Of a DNA stretch of 64,000 nt, positions 1 to 7,510 are shown one piece after another (positions within the stretch are counted from its first letter, which is position 1; each line of letters begins with the position of its first letter). This DNA comes from an uncultured Lachnospiraceae bacterium. GTDB taxonomy: Bacteria; Bacillota; Clostridia; Lachnospirales; Lachnospiraceae. Position numbers and translations under genes: made by a program. The DNA is taken from assembly GCA_947571775.1 (NCBI GenBank), contig CANOZK010000002.1:1-64000 (forward strand), in the 5' to 3' direction. The notes under the pieces were generated by a model, which saw only the letters and a program-made list of their open reading frames with translations, was not told the origin of the DNA and did not search any database.

Positions 1-86
1 ACAGCCAGAAAAAGGATTCGTTCAATGATTATCCTCACAGGGAGTATGATTTTGCGGCAATAAAAAGAGAGATGTTTAATCAGTAG
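1..86 (+). CDS. C-terminal tail of a phage replication-type protein (partial)
   Basis: Only the last 27 residues and the TAG stop are inside the window; the reading frame is open from position 3. The tail contains F-N-D-Y-P-H-R-E-Y-D-F. This resembles the F-x-N-F-x-Q-R-x-Y-D ending that I associate with DnaD-like phage replication proteins. The match is to a short motif only, so the assignment is weak. The position just upstream of a late-gene cluster fits the end of a phage replication module. Confidence 0.35.
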   Translation, partial: SQKKDSFNDYPHREYDFAAIKREMFNQ

Positions 87-102
87 CTGGAAAGGGGCAA
101 AA

Positions 103-168
103 ATGGATCTGGAGAAAAAAATCCGGGCAGCAGGAGCGCCAGGAAAAAGCAGAGGTGTGAAAAATTAG
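103..168 (+). CDS. possible 21-residue leader ORF before the radical SAM gene
   Basis: An ATG follows GGAAAGGGG by a normal distance and opens a 21-codon frame ending at TAG. It runs over the place where the next gene's conserved N-terminus begins. No family is recognised. It may be a translated small protein that couples to the next gene, or an accident of the A-rich junction. A +1 shift at its A-run would join it to the radical SAM frame. Confidence 0.3.
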   Translation: MDLEKKIRAAGAPGKSRGVKN

Positions 169-175
169 AATAGGG

Positions 176-1231
176 TTGATAGACGTGGATGGGCATCACT
201 TCCCGAATCTGCCATTGATGAAATTATCCGCCTGGTACAAATCCCAAGGGGAACAGGTTACCTGGTATGAGCCACTCTTTCACAGCATAGGGGAACCATT
301 TGGCCGGGTGTATCTGTCGAAAGTATTTCGTTTCACACCGGATTACCCATATTGTGTGAATACCAAAGAGCTGCTAAAAGGGGGCAGCGGCTACTGCATC
401 AGCCTGGAAGGCGGGAAAGAGGTTTACCACAAAGAAAAAGATACCCAGCTTCCTTATGAGGTGGAACGGATTTACCCAGATTATGGCCTATATCCCGGAC
501 TTACCAAAGATACCGCCTATGGTTTTTTAAGCAGGGGCTGCCCAAGGGGGTGCAGCTTCTGCCACGTCCAAGCAAAAGAGGGAGGCAAAGCTTATAAAGC
601 TGCCGATTTATCCGAGTTTTGGAAAGGTCAGAAAAACATTGTGTTGCTGGATCCGAACATAACCGCCTGTAAAGAGTGCAAACAATTATTCCAGCAGTTG
701 ATTGACAGCCATTCATGGATCGATTTTTCACAGGGGCTGGATATTCGGATGCTGACTGAGGAAAAAGCGGAAATGTTAGGCAAAATGAATATCCGAAATA
801 TCCATTTTGCCTGGGACCGGTTTCAAGATAAGGAGATTGTGATTCCAAAATTCAAAATGGTAAAAGACATTACCGGTTATGATTATCGGAACCTTACGGT
901 CTATCTGCTGACAAACTTTGATTCGACAACGGAGGAAGATCTAGAAAGGGTGTATACTCTGCGGGATTTGGGGCTTAATCCGTATGTCATGATTTATAAC
1001 AAGGAGGAGTTTGTAAAGTGCGATAAGAACGGGAAACCAGCAGGCAGGAAACCAGAAAAAGAACTGCGAAAAAAATATACACACGAGCAGATCCGGCATT
1101 TTGATGTGTGCTGGAAAATCCAAAGATGGGTCAATAACCGGACGATTTTTCGCAGTTGTTTGAGATTTGAGGACTTTTACAGGGATAGCCGAAAAATGGT
1201 AGAATCTGTCCCTGGATCTGTATTACAATAG
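176..1231 (+). CDS. phage radical SAM protein
   Basis: This is a radical SAM enzyme that would bind a 4Fe-4S cluster and S-adenosylmethionine; its substrate is unknown. The cluster motif C-x3-C-x2-C lies at about residues 121-128 (C-P-R-G-C-S-F-C). The N-terminus has I-D-V-D-G-H-H-F-P-N-L, typical of B12-binding-domain-like radical SAM proteins found in phage and host genomes. The callable start is TTG at 176, which lacks the first few residues usually seen (K-I-R-I-G-L). Those residues are encoded in frame just upstream, but no start codon serves them: a GTG at 157 is out of frame by one A. See the finding. Length otherwise looks complete. Confidence 0.75.
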   Translation: MIDVDGHHFPNLPLMKLSAWYKSQGEQVTWYEPLFHSIGEPFGRVYLSKVFRFTPDYPYCVNTKELLKGGSGYCISLEGGKEVYHKEKDTQLPYEVERIYPDYGLYPGLTKDTAYGFLSRGCPRGCSFCHVQAKEGGKAYKAADLSEFWKGQKNIVLLDPNITACKECKQLFQQLIDSHSWIDFSQGLDIRMLTEEKAEMLGKMNIRNIHFAWDRFQDKEIVIPKFKMVKDITGYDYRNLTVYLLTNFDSTTEEDLERVYTLRDLGLNPYVMIYNKEEFVKCDKNGKPAGRKPEKELRKKYTHEQIRHFDVCWKIQRWVNNRTIFRSCLRFEDFYRDSRKMVESVPGSVLQ

Positions 1232-1280
1232 ATGCAGGAAGATTTCAAAAAAGGAAGGATGCAGCAGGAGGGGATTGCCA

Positions 1281-1721
1281 TTGGGAAGAAAAAAGAGGCT
1301 TCGGGATATGACCTGGGACGATTACGGAATCTCACGCAACAGGCGCAAGGAACTGGAAGCATTCTGCCTTCAATATGAGGAAAAGAGGAGGAAAATCCAA
1401 TCCGGTATTTCCTCGGTGCAGGTGGATGGCATACCGGGCAGTAATTACAAAGAAGGCCCAGTCGAAAAGCAGGCAATCCAGAATAGCACCTACCTCCATG
1501 ACGTCCGTATGATTGAAGAGGCGGCCATAAGGGCAAACCCTGGCATCTGGAAATATTTATTGAAAAGCGCAACCAGAGGGCTGCCGTATGAACGCATTGA
1601 ATACGATGACGAGTTGGGAAGAATTCCAGTGGGCAGCACAGAATTTTATGCATATCGGAGACTGTTCTACCGATACCTGGACGAATTGAAAATCGGGTAC
1701 AAATCAAAGGCCATACCATGA
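1281..1721 (+). CDS. phage hypothetical protein of the early-late junction
   Basis: A basic 146-residue protein with no domain I can name. Its N-terminus (R-D-M-T-W-D-D-Y-G-I-S) and a following C-L-Q-Y-E-E-K segment recur, to my knowledge, in Lachnospiraceae phages at the same place, between the replication and packaging genes. I chose TTG at 1281 because AGGAGGGG at 1267-1274 is correctly spaced for it; the longer TTG at 1275 is too close. The next gene is 36 bases downstream, so the two are probably co-transcribed. A role in late gene control is a guess from position only. Confidence 0.55.
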   Translation: MGRKKRLRDMTWDDYGISRNRRKELEAFCLQYEEKRRKIQSGISSVQVDGIPGSNYKEGPVEKQAIQNSTYLHDVRMIEEAAIRANPGIWKYLLKSATRGLPYERIEYDDELGRIPVGSTEFYAYRRLFYRYLDELKIGYKSKAIP

Positions 1722-1756
1722 TATGATGAGGTGGAAGGAAAACAGTCAAAGGAAGG

Positions 1757-2206
1757 ATGCCGATGGGGACCGTCTGCAATGAGGAAAAGAAAAAGTTCCT
1801 TCGGGAATACCGGGATTCTATCCGCCGCATAAAGCGGATAGAGTCTGAGATTGAAGAGATACGGGCTATCAAAATGGGAGCAGCAGCATGTGACGGGGCT
1901 GGCCGTAACGGATGGAAAAGCGATTTATCTGGCTATATGGCAAGTCTGGACGAACGGGAGAGAAACCTGGAAAAAGAATGGGACAGCAGGAAGCGGCTTT
2001 ATGAAGAAGTCGAAAAGACGATAAACCGCCTGGAGGATACGCAGGAGCAGGACGTATTGTTTTACAGGTATATAAAAGGGCTGTCCTGGTGGGAGATAGC
2101 GGAACAGACAGGATATACAGAACGGCATATACATAGGCTTCACGGAAACGCTTTGGCGCATTTGGATTTTCACAAAGATGTCATAGAATGTCAGTGTCAA
2201 ATATGA
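1757..2206 (+). CDS. sigma-70 region 4-like phage regulator (DUF1492/ArpU-like)
   Basis: A 149-residue protein with a charged, probably coiled-coil first part (about residues 8-35 and 60-90). The C-terminal helix-turn-helix has the sequence S-W-W-E-I-A-E-Q-T-G-Y-T-E-R-H-I-H-R. This layout matches the RinA/ArpU/DUF1492 group, which activates late gene transcription in many Gram-positive phages. Its place directly ahead of the terminase genes fits that role. ATG at 1757 is next to AAGGAAGG; ATG at 1763 is better spaced and may be the true start. Target promoters cannot be identified here. Confidence 0.7.
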   Translation: MPMGTVCNEEKKKFLREYRDSIRRIKRIESEIEEIRAIKMGAAACDGAGRNGWKSDLSGYMASLDERERNLEKEWDSRKRLYEEVEKTINRLEDTQEQDVLFYRYIKGLSWWEIAEQTGYTERHIHRLHGNALAHLDFHKDVIECQCQI

Positions 2207-2284
2207 TATTATGGTATCAGTGAAAAGCAGCCAAGAGACATAAACATATGAAATTTTTTTGACCTCCTTAAAATTTTGTATCGG

Positions 2285-2321
2285 CAGCAGTCAGGATTTT
2301 ATCTCTCCGGCTGCTGTTTTT
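2285..2321 (+). terminator. rho-independent terminator between regulator and packaging genes
   Basis: An 8-bp stem (CAGCAGTC at 2285-2292 with GGCTGCTG at 2309-2316, one G.T pair) with a 16-base loop is followed by TTTTT. It sits in the 211-bp gap after the regulator gene and probably separates the regulator transcript from the late operon. Confidence 0.6.
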
Positions 2322-2417
2322 CGTTGTACGAAACCAGGGTATTCTTTTACACTGGGCTGGGCAGCAGATTGGATTGCGTCCGGCCTTTTCTTATGCACAA
2401 AAAAGGAAGTGGTTGAC

Positions 2418-2759
2418 ATGGAGGAACCGAGATTAAAGCCCCAGTTGAAATTGTTGGTAGTCAATTATCTGGGCAAATGTCAGGGGAATCAAGTACAGTC
2501 GGCCATTGCCGCGGGCTACACGCCAACATACGCCAGGGCGCAGTCCTACAAATTGTTTGCGCGCAAAGACGTACAGGAATACATCGCCTATCTGCAATCC
2601 AAAGAGGGCCAGGTTGTAAAGGGTGTGATGGAACTGGAAGAGATTCAGGAATGGTGGAGCAGCGTGATAAAAAACAGCACCTTTCGGTGTGCGGACCGGC
2701 TGCGGGCTTCGGAACTGTTGGCCAAAAGCAAAGGGGCATTCAAAGAAGACTGGGGGTGA
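2418..2759 (+). CDS. terminase small subunit, Terminase_2-like
   Basis: A 113-residue protein with an N-terminal helix-turn-helix region around residues 18-45 (Q-S-A-I-A-A-G-Y-T followed by Y-K-L-F-A-R-K-D-V). This is characteristic of Terminase_2-type small subunits that recognise the packaging site and load DNA onto the large subunit. ATG at 2418 follows GGAAG with about 9 bases spacing; the open frame reaches back to 2259 but that extension crosses the terminator and is rejected. It lies two genes before a second small-subunit candidate at 3569, so which one works with TerL is open. Confidence 0.7.
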   Translation: MEEPRLKPQLKLLVVNYLGKCQGNQVQSAIAAGYTPTYARAQSYKLFARKDVQEYIAYLQSKEGQVVKGVMELEEIQEWWSSVIKNSTFRCADRLRASELLAKSKGAFKEDWG

Positions 2760-2765
2760 TAAAGG

Positions 2766-3470
2766 ATGTTTACCCTTGCATCGTTTTACCGCTCACGCGA
2801 ATGGGAGCGGCTAATCGGGACTATCCGGCAGGAGAGGGTGCAGACGGACGGCTTTGTCTACTGCGGGCACTGCGGGCGGCCCATTGTGCGCCCCTATGAC
2901 TGCATCGGACACCATCTGACCGCGCTGACTGAAAGTAATGTCAATGACTACAACATCTCTTTAAATCCAGAGAATATTCTGCTGGTGCATCATAAGTGCC
3001 ACAATACATTACATAATAAGCTGGGCTACGCGTCCAGGCAAATCTATCTGGTCTATGGTGCGCCGCTTTCTGGAAAAAGCACCTGGGTATCTCAGGTGCA
3101 GGAGCGCGGGGACCTGGTAGTGGACATGGATAATATTTGGCAGTGCGTGTCCGGGCACAAACGTTATGAAAAGCCAGGAAGGCTCAACGCCGTGGTGTTC
3201 CAAATCCACAAGGAACTATTGGAGTGTGTGCGGCTGCGTCTGGGCAAATGGAAGAATGCGTATATCATCGGCGGCTATCCATTGTCCAGCGAGCGGGAAC
3301 GGCTGTGCAAATCCCTGGGCGCCAGGGAAGTATTTATCGACACGCCAAAGCAAGTCTGCCAGGAGCGGCTCTTTGCATGTGAAGACGAAAGAGATAAGGA
3401 GAAATGGGAAGCGTATATTGAGCAATGGTTTGACCGATACCTACCCCCACCTTCGCCTATACAGACGTAA
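2766..3470 (+). CDS. HNH endonuclease fused to a P-loop kinase-like domain
   Basis: The 234-residue protein has two parts. Residues 30-90 form an HNH nuclease with C33 and C36, the G-H-H pair at 48-50, and H75-H76, C78 and H83. Residues 93-230 begin with a Walker A loop G-A-P-L-S-G-K-S-T (98-106), then an acidic D-M-D-N strand end near 120-123, as in small nucleotide or polynucleotide kinases. HNH proteins beside HK97-type terminases are known to help cut packaged DNA. The fused kinase-like part is unusual and its substrate is unknown. ATG at 2766 lies 7 bases after the terminase stop. Confidence 0.75.
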   Translation: MFTLASFYRSREWERLIGTIRQERVQTDGFVYCGHCGRPIVRPYDCIGHHLTALTESNVNDYNISLNPENILLVHHKCHNTLHNKLGYASRQIYLVYGAPLSGKSTWVSQVQERGDLVVDMDNIWQCVSGHKRYEKPGRLNAVVFQIHKELLECVRLRLGKWKNAYIIGGYPLSSERERLCKSLGAREVFIDTPKQVCQERLFACEDERDKEKWEAYIEQWFDRYLPPPSPIQT

Positions 3471-3568
3471 AAAGGGGACTGTTTGGGCGGTAGCATTTTG
3501 CGCAGAAAGGCAAAAAATGAGATTTTCGGTTTTGGGAATCCAGGAAAAGGAGGCGGATACGCGTATCT

Positions 3569-3901
3569 ATGGACAGGAAACAGGAACTAATGGACTATAT
3601 CTGCGGGGACAGTGAGGAAGGAAAACTTTTGGAGCCGTTGATCGAGGAATTTGTACATCTGGAAACCGAGTTGTCAAGGCTCCGGGAGCTTCCCTTTCTC
3701 CGAATCCACCCAAAGAACCCCGCCCAGCAGAAAGCAACGCCCGCGGCCAGGCAGTACCGGGAGCTTTTGCAGCAGTACACCAATATCTTAAAGATTTTGC
3801 GCCGGGCGGCCGGAGACGAGGCGGATACCGAGGATTCCCCGCTGCGGGCCTGGGCAAAAGCACGCCTGGAAGGGGGAGGCGCCGATGCTGGTACAGCGTA
3901 A
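3569..3901 (+). CDS. terminase small subunit, P27 family
   Basis: A 110-residue helical protein with the features of P27-type small terminases: a charged first helix, a segment with R-I-H-P-K-N-P-A-Q-Q-K in the middle, and a Y-R-E-L-L-Q-Q-Y-T-N-I-L-K helix, followed by a disordered acidic end. It overlaps the start of the large subunit by 17 bases, the usual arrangement for a small/large pair. The purine-rich AGGAGG lies about 15 bases before ATG 3569, longer than ideal. I think this is the working partner of the large subunit. Confidence 0.72.
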   Translation: MDRKQELMDYICGDSEEGKLLEPLIEEFVHLETELSRLRELPFLRIHPKNPAQQKATPAARQYRELLQQYTNILKILRRAAGDEADTEDSPLRAWAKARLEGGGADAGTA

Positions 3902-5630
3902 AACCATCTGGACCCCGGACAACAGTTACCTGCTGGAATACCGGGGCAGGGCCGAGAGCGGGGAAATCATCATTGGACAGGAACTGCGGATGGAGCTGGA
4001 CAACCTAGCCGAAGATCTGAGGGACGACCGCTATATTTATAACCGGGAGGATGCCCTGTTGCGGATGGATTTTATGGAACACTGCGTGCGGCTGACCAAA
4101 TCCCCGTTTTACAACCAGCCCATGGTGTTGATGCTTTGGCAGAAAGCGTTGATTGAGGCGTTGTACAGCTTTAAGATGGCCGAGCAGAGCCGCACGCGCG
4201 GCATCTGGATTGACCGCTTCAAAAAGCTGCTGCTCTTAATCGCCCGGAAGAATACGAAATCCGAAACCAGTTCGGCCCTGGCTCTGTCTGAGCTGATCAC
4301 CGGAAACGAAGGGGCGGACATTGTAGCCTCCAGCAACGACGACAACCAGGCCAGCATTGTTTATGACGCCATTGACACAATGCGCCGGCTGATTGACCCG
4401 GATGACTTAGACACCAAGCGAAACCAGCGCTTTATCCTGCACAAAGAGAACAACAGCAAGATTTTCAAACTCTCCGACCGTACCCGGAACAAAGAAGGCC
4501 GCAACATTGACTTTGCCATTGTGGACGAAACCCACGAGATGAAAGAAAACATCATCGGCAAGAGTATTGAGCAGTCCCAGTCCTTAAAAGATAACCCGAA
4601 ATTTATCAATATCTCCACAGAGGGCTTTGTGGTGGACGGCTACCTGGATGAAGAATTACAAAAAGCCAGGGCCGTGATCAGCCGGGAGGATCCAGACGAC
4701 CCGGCCGCACAAAGGCTGCTCCCCTGGCTCTACACCCAGGACAGTGAATTGGGGGTCTGGACGGGGGATCGGGAAAACCGCCTGTGGATGAAAAGCAACC
4801 CCACGCTGGGAACGGTCAAGAAATGGGAATACCTGGAGGAGCAGGTCAGCGTGGCAAAAAAAAGCAAGGGCGACCGGATTTTCGTACTGTCCAAGGATTT
4901 TAACCTGAAACAGAGCGGGGCTGAGAGCTGGCTCAACCTGGAGGATTACCATTACGAGGCCGTCTACGACCTGGAAAGCTTCCGGGGATGCGTCTGCTTA
5001 GGAGGTGTGGATCTGGCGGAAACCACGGATTTGTGCGCCGCCAAAATCCTGCTGATGCGTCCAGAAGACAAGATCAAATATATTTATCAGCACTATTGGA
5101 TTCCAGAGAGCAAACTAGAAGATTCCGACGACTGGAACGCCGGGGCCAGATACCGGGAATGGGCAGCAGAAGGGCTTTTGAGCATCACTGAGGGCAGCGA
5201 TGTGGATTTAGCTTTGATTGCGGACTGGTTTTACTGGTTATACACCGATTATGAAATCCGCCTGTGGAAATGTGGATATGACCAGAAATTTTCCAAGGAC
5301 TGGCTGACCCGGATGGGACAATATAACTGGGAGAAAGCTTACGGGGATGACGGCGATCTGATACTCATTTATCAGAACGCGCAGACTTTAAGTAACGCGA
5401 TGAAGCTGTGCGAGGCGGACTTCCGTCACCAGCTCATCAACTACAACGAAAACGCGCTAGATCGTTGGTGCCTGGGCAATGCCGGGATAAAGGTGGACGA
5501 TTTGGGCCAGTGCCTTTGTGTCAAAATGGAAGGGGCCAAGCGGATTGACGGGGCTGTGGTCCTGATTATCTTGTATGAGATGTACCGCAGATACCGGACG
5601 GAATTTAAGCAACTGATTGAAAAGGGGTGA
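3885..5630 (+). CDS. terL: terminase large subunit (TerL), HK97-like
   Basis: The ATP-driven DNA packaging motor and nuclease, 581 residues. A degenerate Walker A-type segment A-R-K-N-T-K-S-E-T lies at about 120-128. The Walker B I-V-D-E-T-H-E is near 212-218. The C-terminal RNase-H-like nuclease starts at G-G-V-D-L-A-E-T-T-D and has a second acidic site around D-Q-K-F-S-K-D. GGGGGAGG stands 6 bases before ATG 3885, inside the end of the small subunit gene. Length and order agree with Terminase_1 family proteins. The capsid docking partner is the portal encoded next. Confidence 0.93.
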   Translation: MLVQRKTIWTPDNSYLLEYRGRAESGEIIIGQELRMELDNLAEDLRDDRYIYNREDALLRMDFMEHCVRLTKSPFYNQPMVLMLWQKALIEALYSFKMAEQSRTRGIWIDRFKKLLLLIARKNTKSETSSALALSELITGNEGADIVASSNDDNQASIVYDAIDTMRRLIDPDDLDTKRNQRFILHKENNSKIFKLSDRTRNKEGRNIDFAIVDETHEMKENIIGKSIEQSQSLKDNPKFINISTEGFVVDGYLDEELQKARAVISREDPDDPAAQRLLPWLYTQDSELGVWTGDRENRLWMKSNPTLGTVKKWEYLEEQVSVAKKSKGDRIFVLSKDFNLKQSGAESWLNLEDYHYEAVYDLESFRGCVCLGGVDLAETTDLCAAKILLMRPEDKIKYIYQHYWIPESKLEDSDDWNAGARYREWAAEGLLSITEGSDVDLALIADWFYWLYTDYEIRLWKCGYDQKFSKDWLTRMGQYNWEKAYGDDGDLILIYQNAQTLSNAMKLCEADFRHQLINYNENALDRWCLGNAGIKVDDLGQCLCVKMEGAKRIDGAVVLIILYEMYRRYRTEFKQLIEKG

Positions 5631-5634
5631 GGCT

Positions 5635-6888
5635 GTGGGCTGGCTACTGGACAAATTGGAAAAACTGCGGCGTAGGCCCTCCAAACAGGGAGGCTATGCC
5701 GATATGTTAAACGGCTTTACGCCGATTTTCTCCCAGTTTGGGGATGACATTTATGCCTCAGACGTGGTGCAGCAGGCCGTGGGCTGCATTGTGCGGGAGA
5801 TGAAAAAGCTCAATCCCACGCATGTGCGGGAGCGCGGCAGCGATACGGCCCCGTCGGACGGCAGCATACAAAGAATCTTAAATACCCCCAATGAATTGAT
5901 GACAACTGCGGATTTCCTGGAGAAAATCACCTGGCAGTTGTTTTTCAATTACAACTGTTTTATCCTGCCCACTTATCAGGTGCGGAGAAACAAGGATGGA
6001 ACCGAGCAGCGGCAATACACGGGGCTTTACCCGCTCTGTCCGGTGCAGGTGGACTTTATCCAGGATGCGGCGGGCGTTTTATATACCAAACTGACATTCG
6101 CAAATAACTATGAGACAACCGTACGTTACAGCGACCTGATCCATATCCGGCACAACTTTTCCGTCAATGAGTTTATGGGCGGGGATATCGACGGACAGCC
6201 GGACAACGGCGCGCTGCTGGAAACCCTGGATTTAAACCAAACGCTCTTAAAAGGGGTATCCGGGGCCATGAAGTCCAGTTTCGCCGTCAATGCCGTGGTC
6301 AAATACAACACACTGATGGATAAAGGAAAGACGGAAGCAGCAGTCAAAGAGCTGGAAGAAAAGCTGAAGAACTCCGAATCGGGCATTCTGCCCTTGGATT
6401 TAAAAGCGGAATATATCCCGATTGCGCGGCAGGTAAAGCTGGTGGACGAGGCCACCTTAAAATTCATCGACGAAAAAATCCTGAGGCATTTCGGCGTGCC
6501 GCTTTGCATTCTGTCCGGGGATTACACAAAAGCCCAGTACGAGGCATTTTACCAGAAAACCCTGGAACCGCTGATCATCTCCATGGGCCAGGCATTCACC
6601 CAAACACTGTTTACCCAGCGGGAACGGGCGTTCGGAAACAAAATCGTATTGTATCCCAAAGACCTGATTTTCATGAGTACGGACCAGACCTTGGAGATGA
6701 TCCGGCTTTTGGGGGACAGCGGCGGGCTGTATGAAAATGAGAAGCGGATCGCGTTGGGCTTAAAACCTTTGCCGGAGCTGGAAGGCGTGCGCAAACAGTC
6801 CTTAAATTACGTGGATGTGGAGATTGCCGCGGAATACCAGGTGGGAAATGCAAAAAAAGAAAAGGAGGGAAAAACCGATGGGGAATAA
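5635..6888 (+). CDS. portal protein, HK97-like
   Basis: A 417-residue portal that forms the ring at the capsid vertex through which DNA passes. Typical features are Y-A-S-D-V-V-Q-Q-A-V-G near the N-terminus, I-L-N-T-P-N-E-L-M (stem of the clip region) and the H-F-G-V-P-L-C-I-L-S-G-D-Y motif near residue 288. I chose GTG at 5635 because AAAAGGGGTGAGG stands just before it; a TTG at 5617 would overlap TerL and lacks a site. It ends inside the protease gene, with an 11-base overlap. Confidence 0.9.
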   Translation: MGWLLDKLEKLRRRPSKQGGYADMLNGFTPIFSQFGDDIYASDVVQQAVGCIVREMKKLNPTHVRERGSDTAPSDGSIQRILNTPNELMTTADFLEKITWQLFFNYNCFILPTYQVRRNKDGTEQRQYTGLYPLCPVQVDFIQDAAGVLYTKLTFANNYETTVRYSDLIHIRHNFSVNEFMGGDIDGQPDNGALLETLDLNQTLLKGVSGAMKSSFAVNAVVKYNTLMDKGKTEAAVKELEEKLKNSESGILPLDLKAEYIPIARQVKLVDEATLKFIDEKILRHFGVPLCILSGDYTKAQYEAFYQKTLEPLIISMGQAFTQTLFTQRERAFGNKIVLYPKDLIFMSTDQTLEMIRLLGDSGGLYENEKRIALGLKPLPELEGVRKQSLNYVDVEIAAEYQVGNAKKEKEGKTDGE

Positions 6889-7510
6889 GCAGTACGAACA
6901 GCGTTCCTATGCCTTTGAAGTGCGGGCAGGAGAAGGGGATAAGAGCATCATCACCGGGCGGCCGATTGTGATTGGGAGCCGCACAGACCTGGGGTATTTC
7001 GATGAAGTGATTGAGCCGGGGGCTTTGGACCGCACCAAACTGAGCGATGTGCGCTTTTTGGTCAACCACGACCTAAGCCGGATTCCGTTGGCCCGCAGCC
7101 GCTCCAACCGCGAAGAAAGCACGATGCAGCTCACCGTGGATGAAAAAGGGCTGGCGATCTGTGTGGAATTGGATACAGAGAACAACCCGGAGGCAAAGGC
7201 ATTGTATTCCGCAGTCAAGCGCGGGGATATATCCGGGATGTCTTTTTTGTTCCTAGTAGATGGGGAAAAATGGGAAGACCTGGAAAGCGACCACCCCACC
7301 CGGAGGATTACGGACATTTCGGAGGTGCTAGAAGTCAGCGCCGTAACCTTCCCAGCGTATGGGGCAACCGAGATCCACGCCCGGAGCCGGGACGCGCCAG
7401 AGGATGCAAAAAACTTGCTGGACGCTGCCCGCCGGGAAAAGGGAACAGATCCAGACAGGGAAAAGGAATTGGAACTCATCAAACTAAAAGCTTTATACGG
7501 AGGGATGTAA
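6878..7510 (+). CDS. prohead protease, HK97 family (peptidase U35)
   Basis: A 210-residue serine protease that trims capsid proteins during head maturation. The catalytic His is in F-L-V-N-H-D-L-S-R-I-P-L-A-R-S and the Ser in G-D-I-S-G-M-S-F; these match the HK97 gp4 pattern. ATG 6878 has AAAGGAGGG with good spacing and lies inside the end of the portal gene. The stop overlaps the capsid start as TAATG, so translation is probably coupled. A short charged C-terminal tail follows the protease fold. Confidence 0.9.
   Translation: MGNKQYEQRSYAFEVRAGEGDKSIITGRPIVIGSRTDLGYFDEVIEPGALDRTKLSDVRFLVNHDLSRIPLARSRSNREESTMQLTVDEKGLAICVELDTENNPEAKALYSAVKRGDISGMSFLFLVDGEKWEDLESDHPTRRITDISEVLEVSAVTFPAYGATEIHARSRDAPEDAKNLLDAARREKGTDPDREKELELIKLKALYGGM

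Noticed and set aside
1232..1378. A 48-codon frame from ATG 1232
   Set aside because: It overlaps the well-supported gene at 1281-1721 in another frame, and its start lies directly on the previous stop with no ribosome site.
2259..2417. Longer N-terminus for the Terminase_2-like protein
   Set aside because: The extension crosses a terminator hairpin and has no ribosome site, while ATG 2418 has one.
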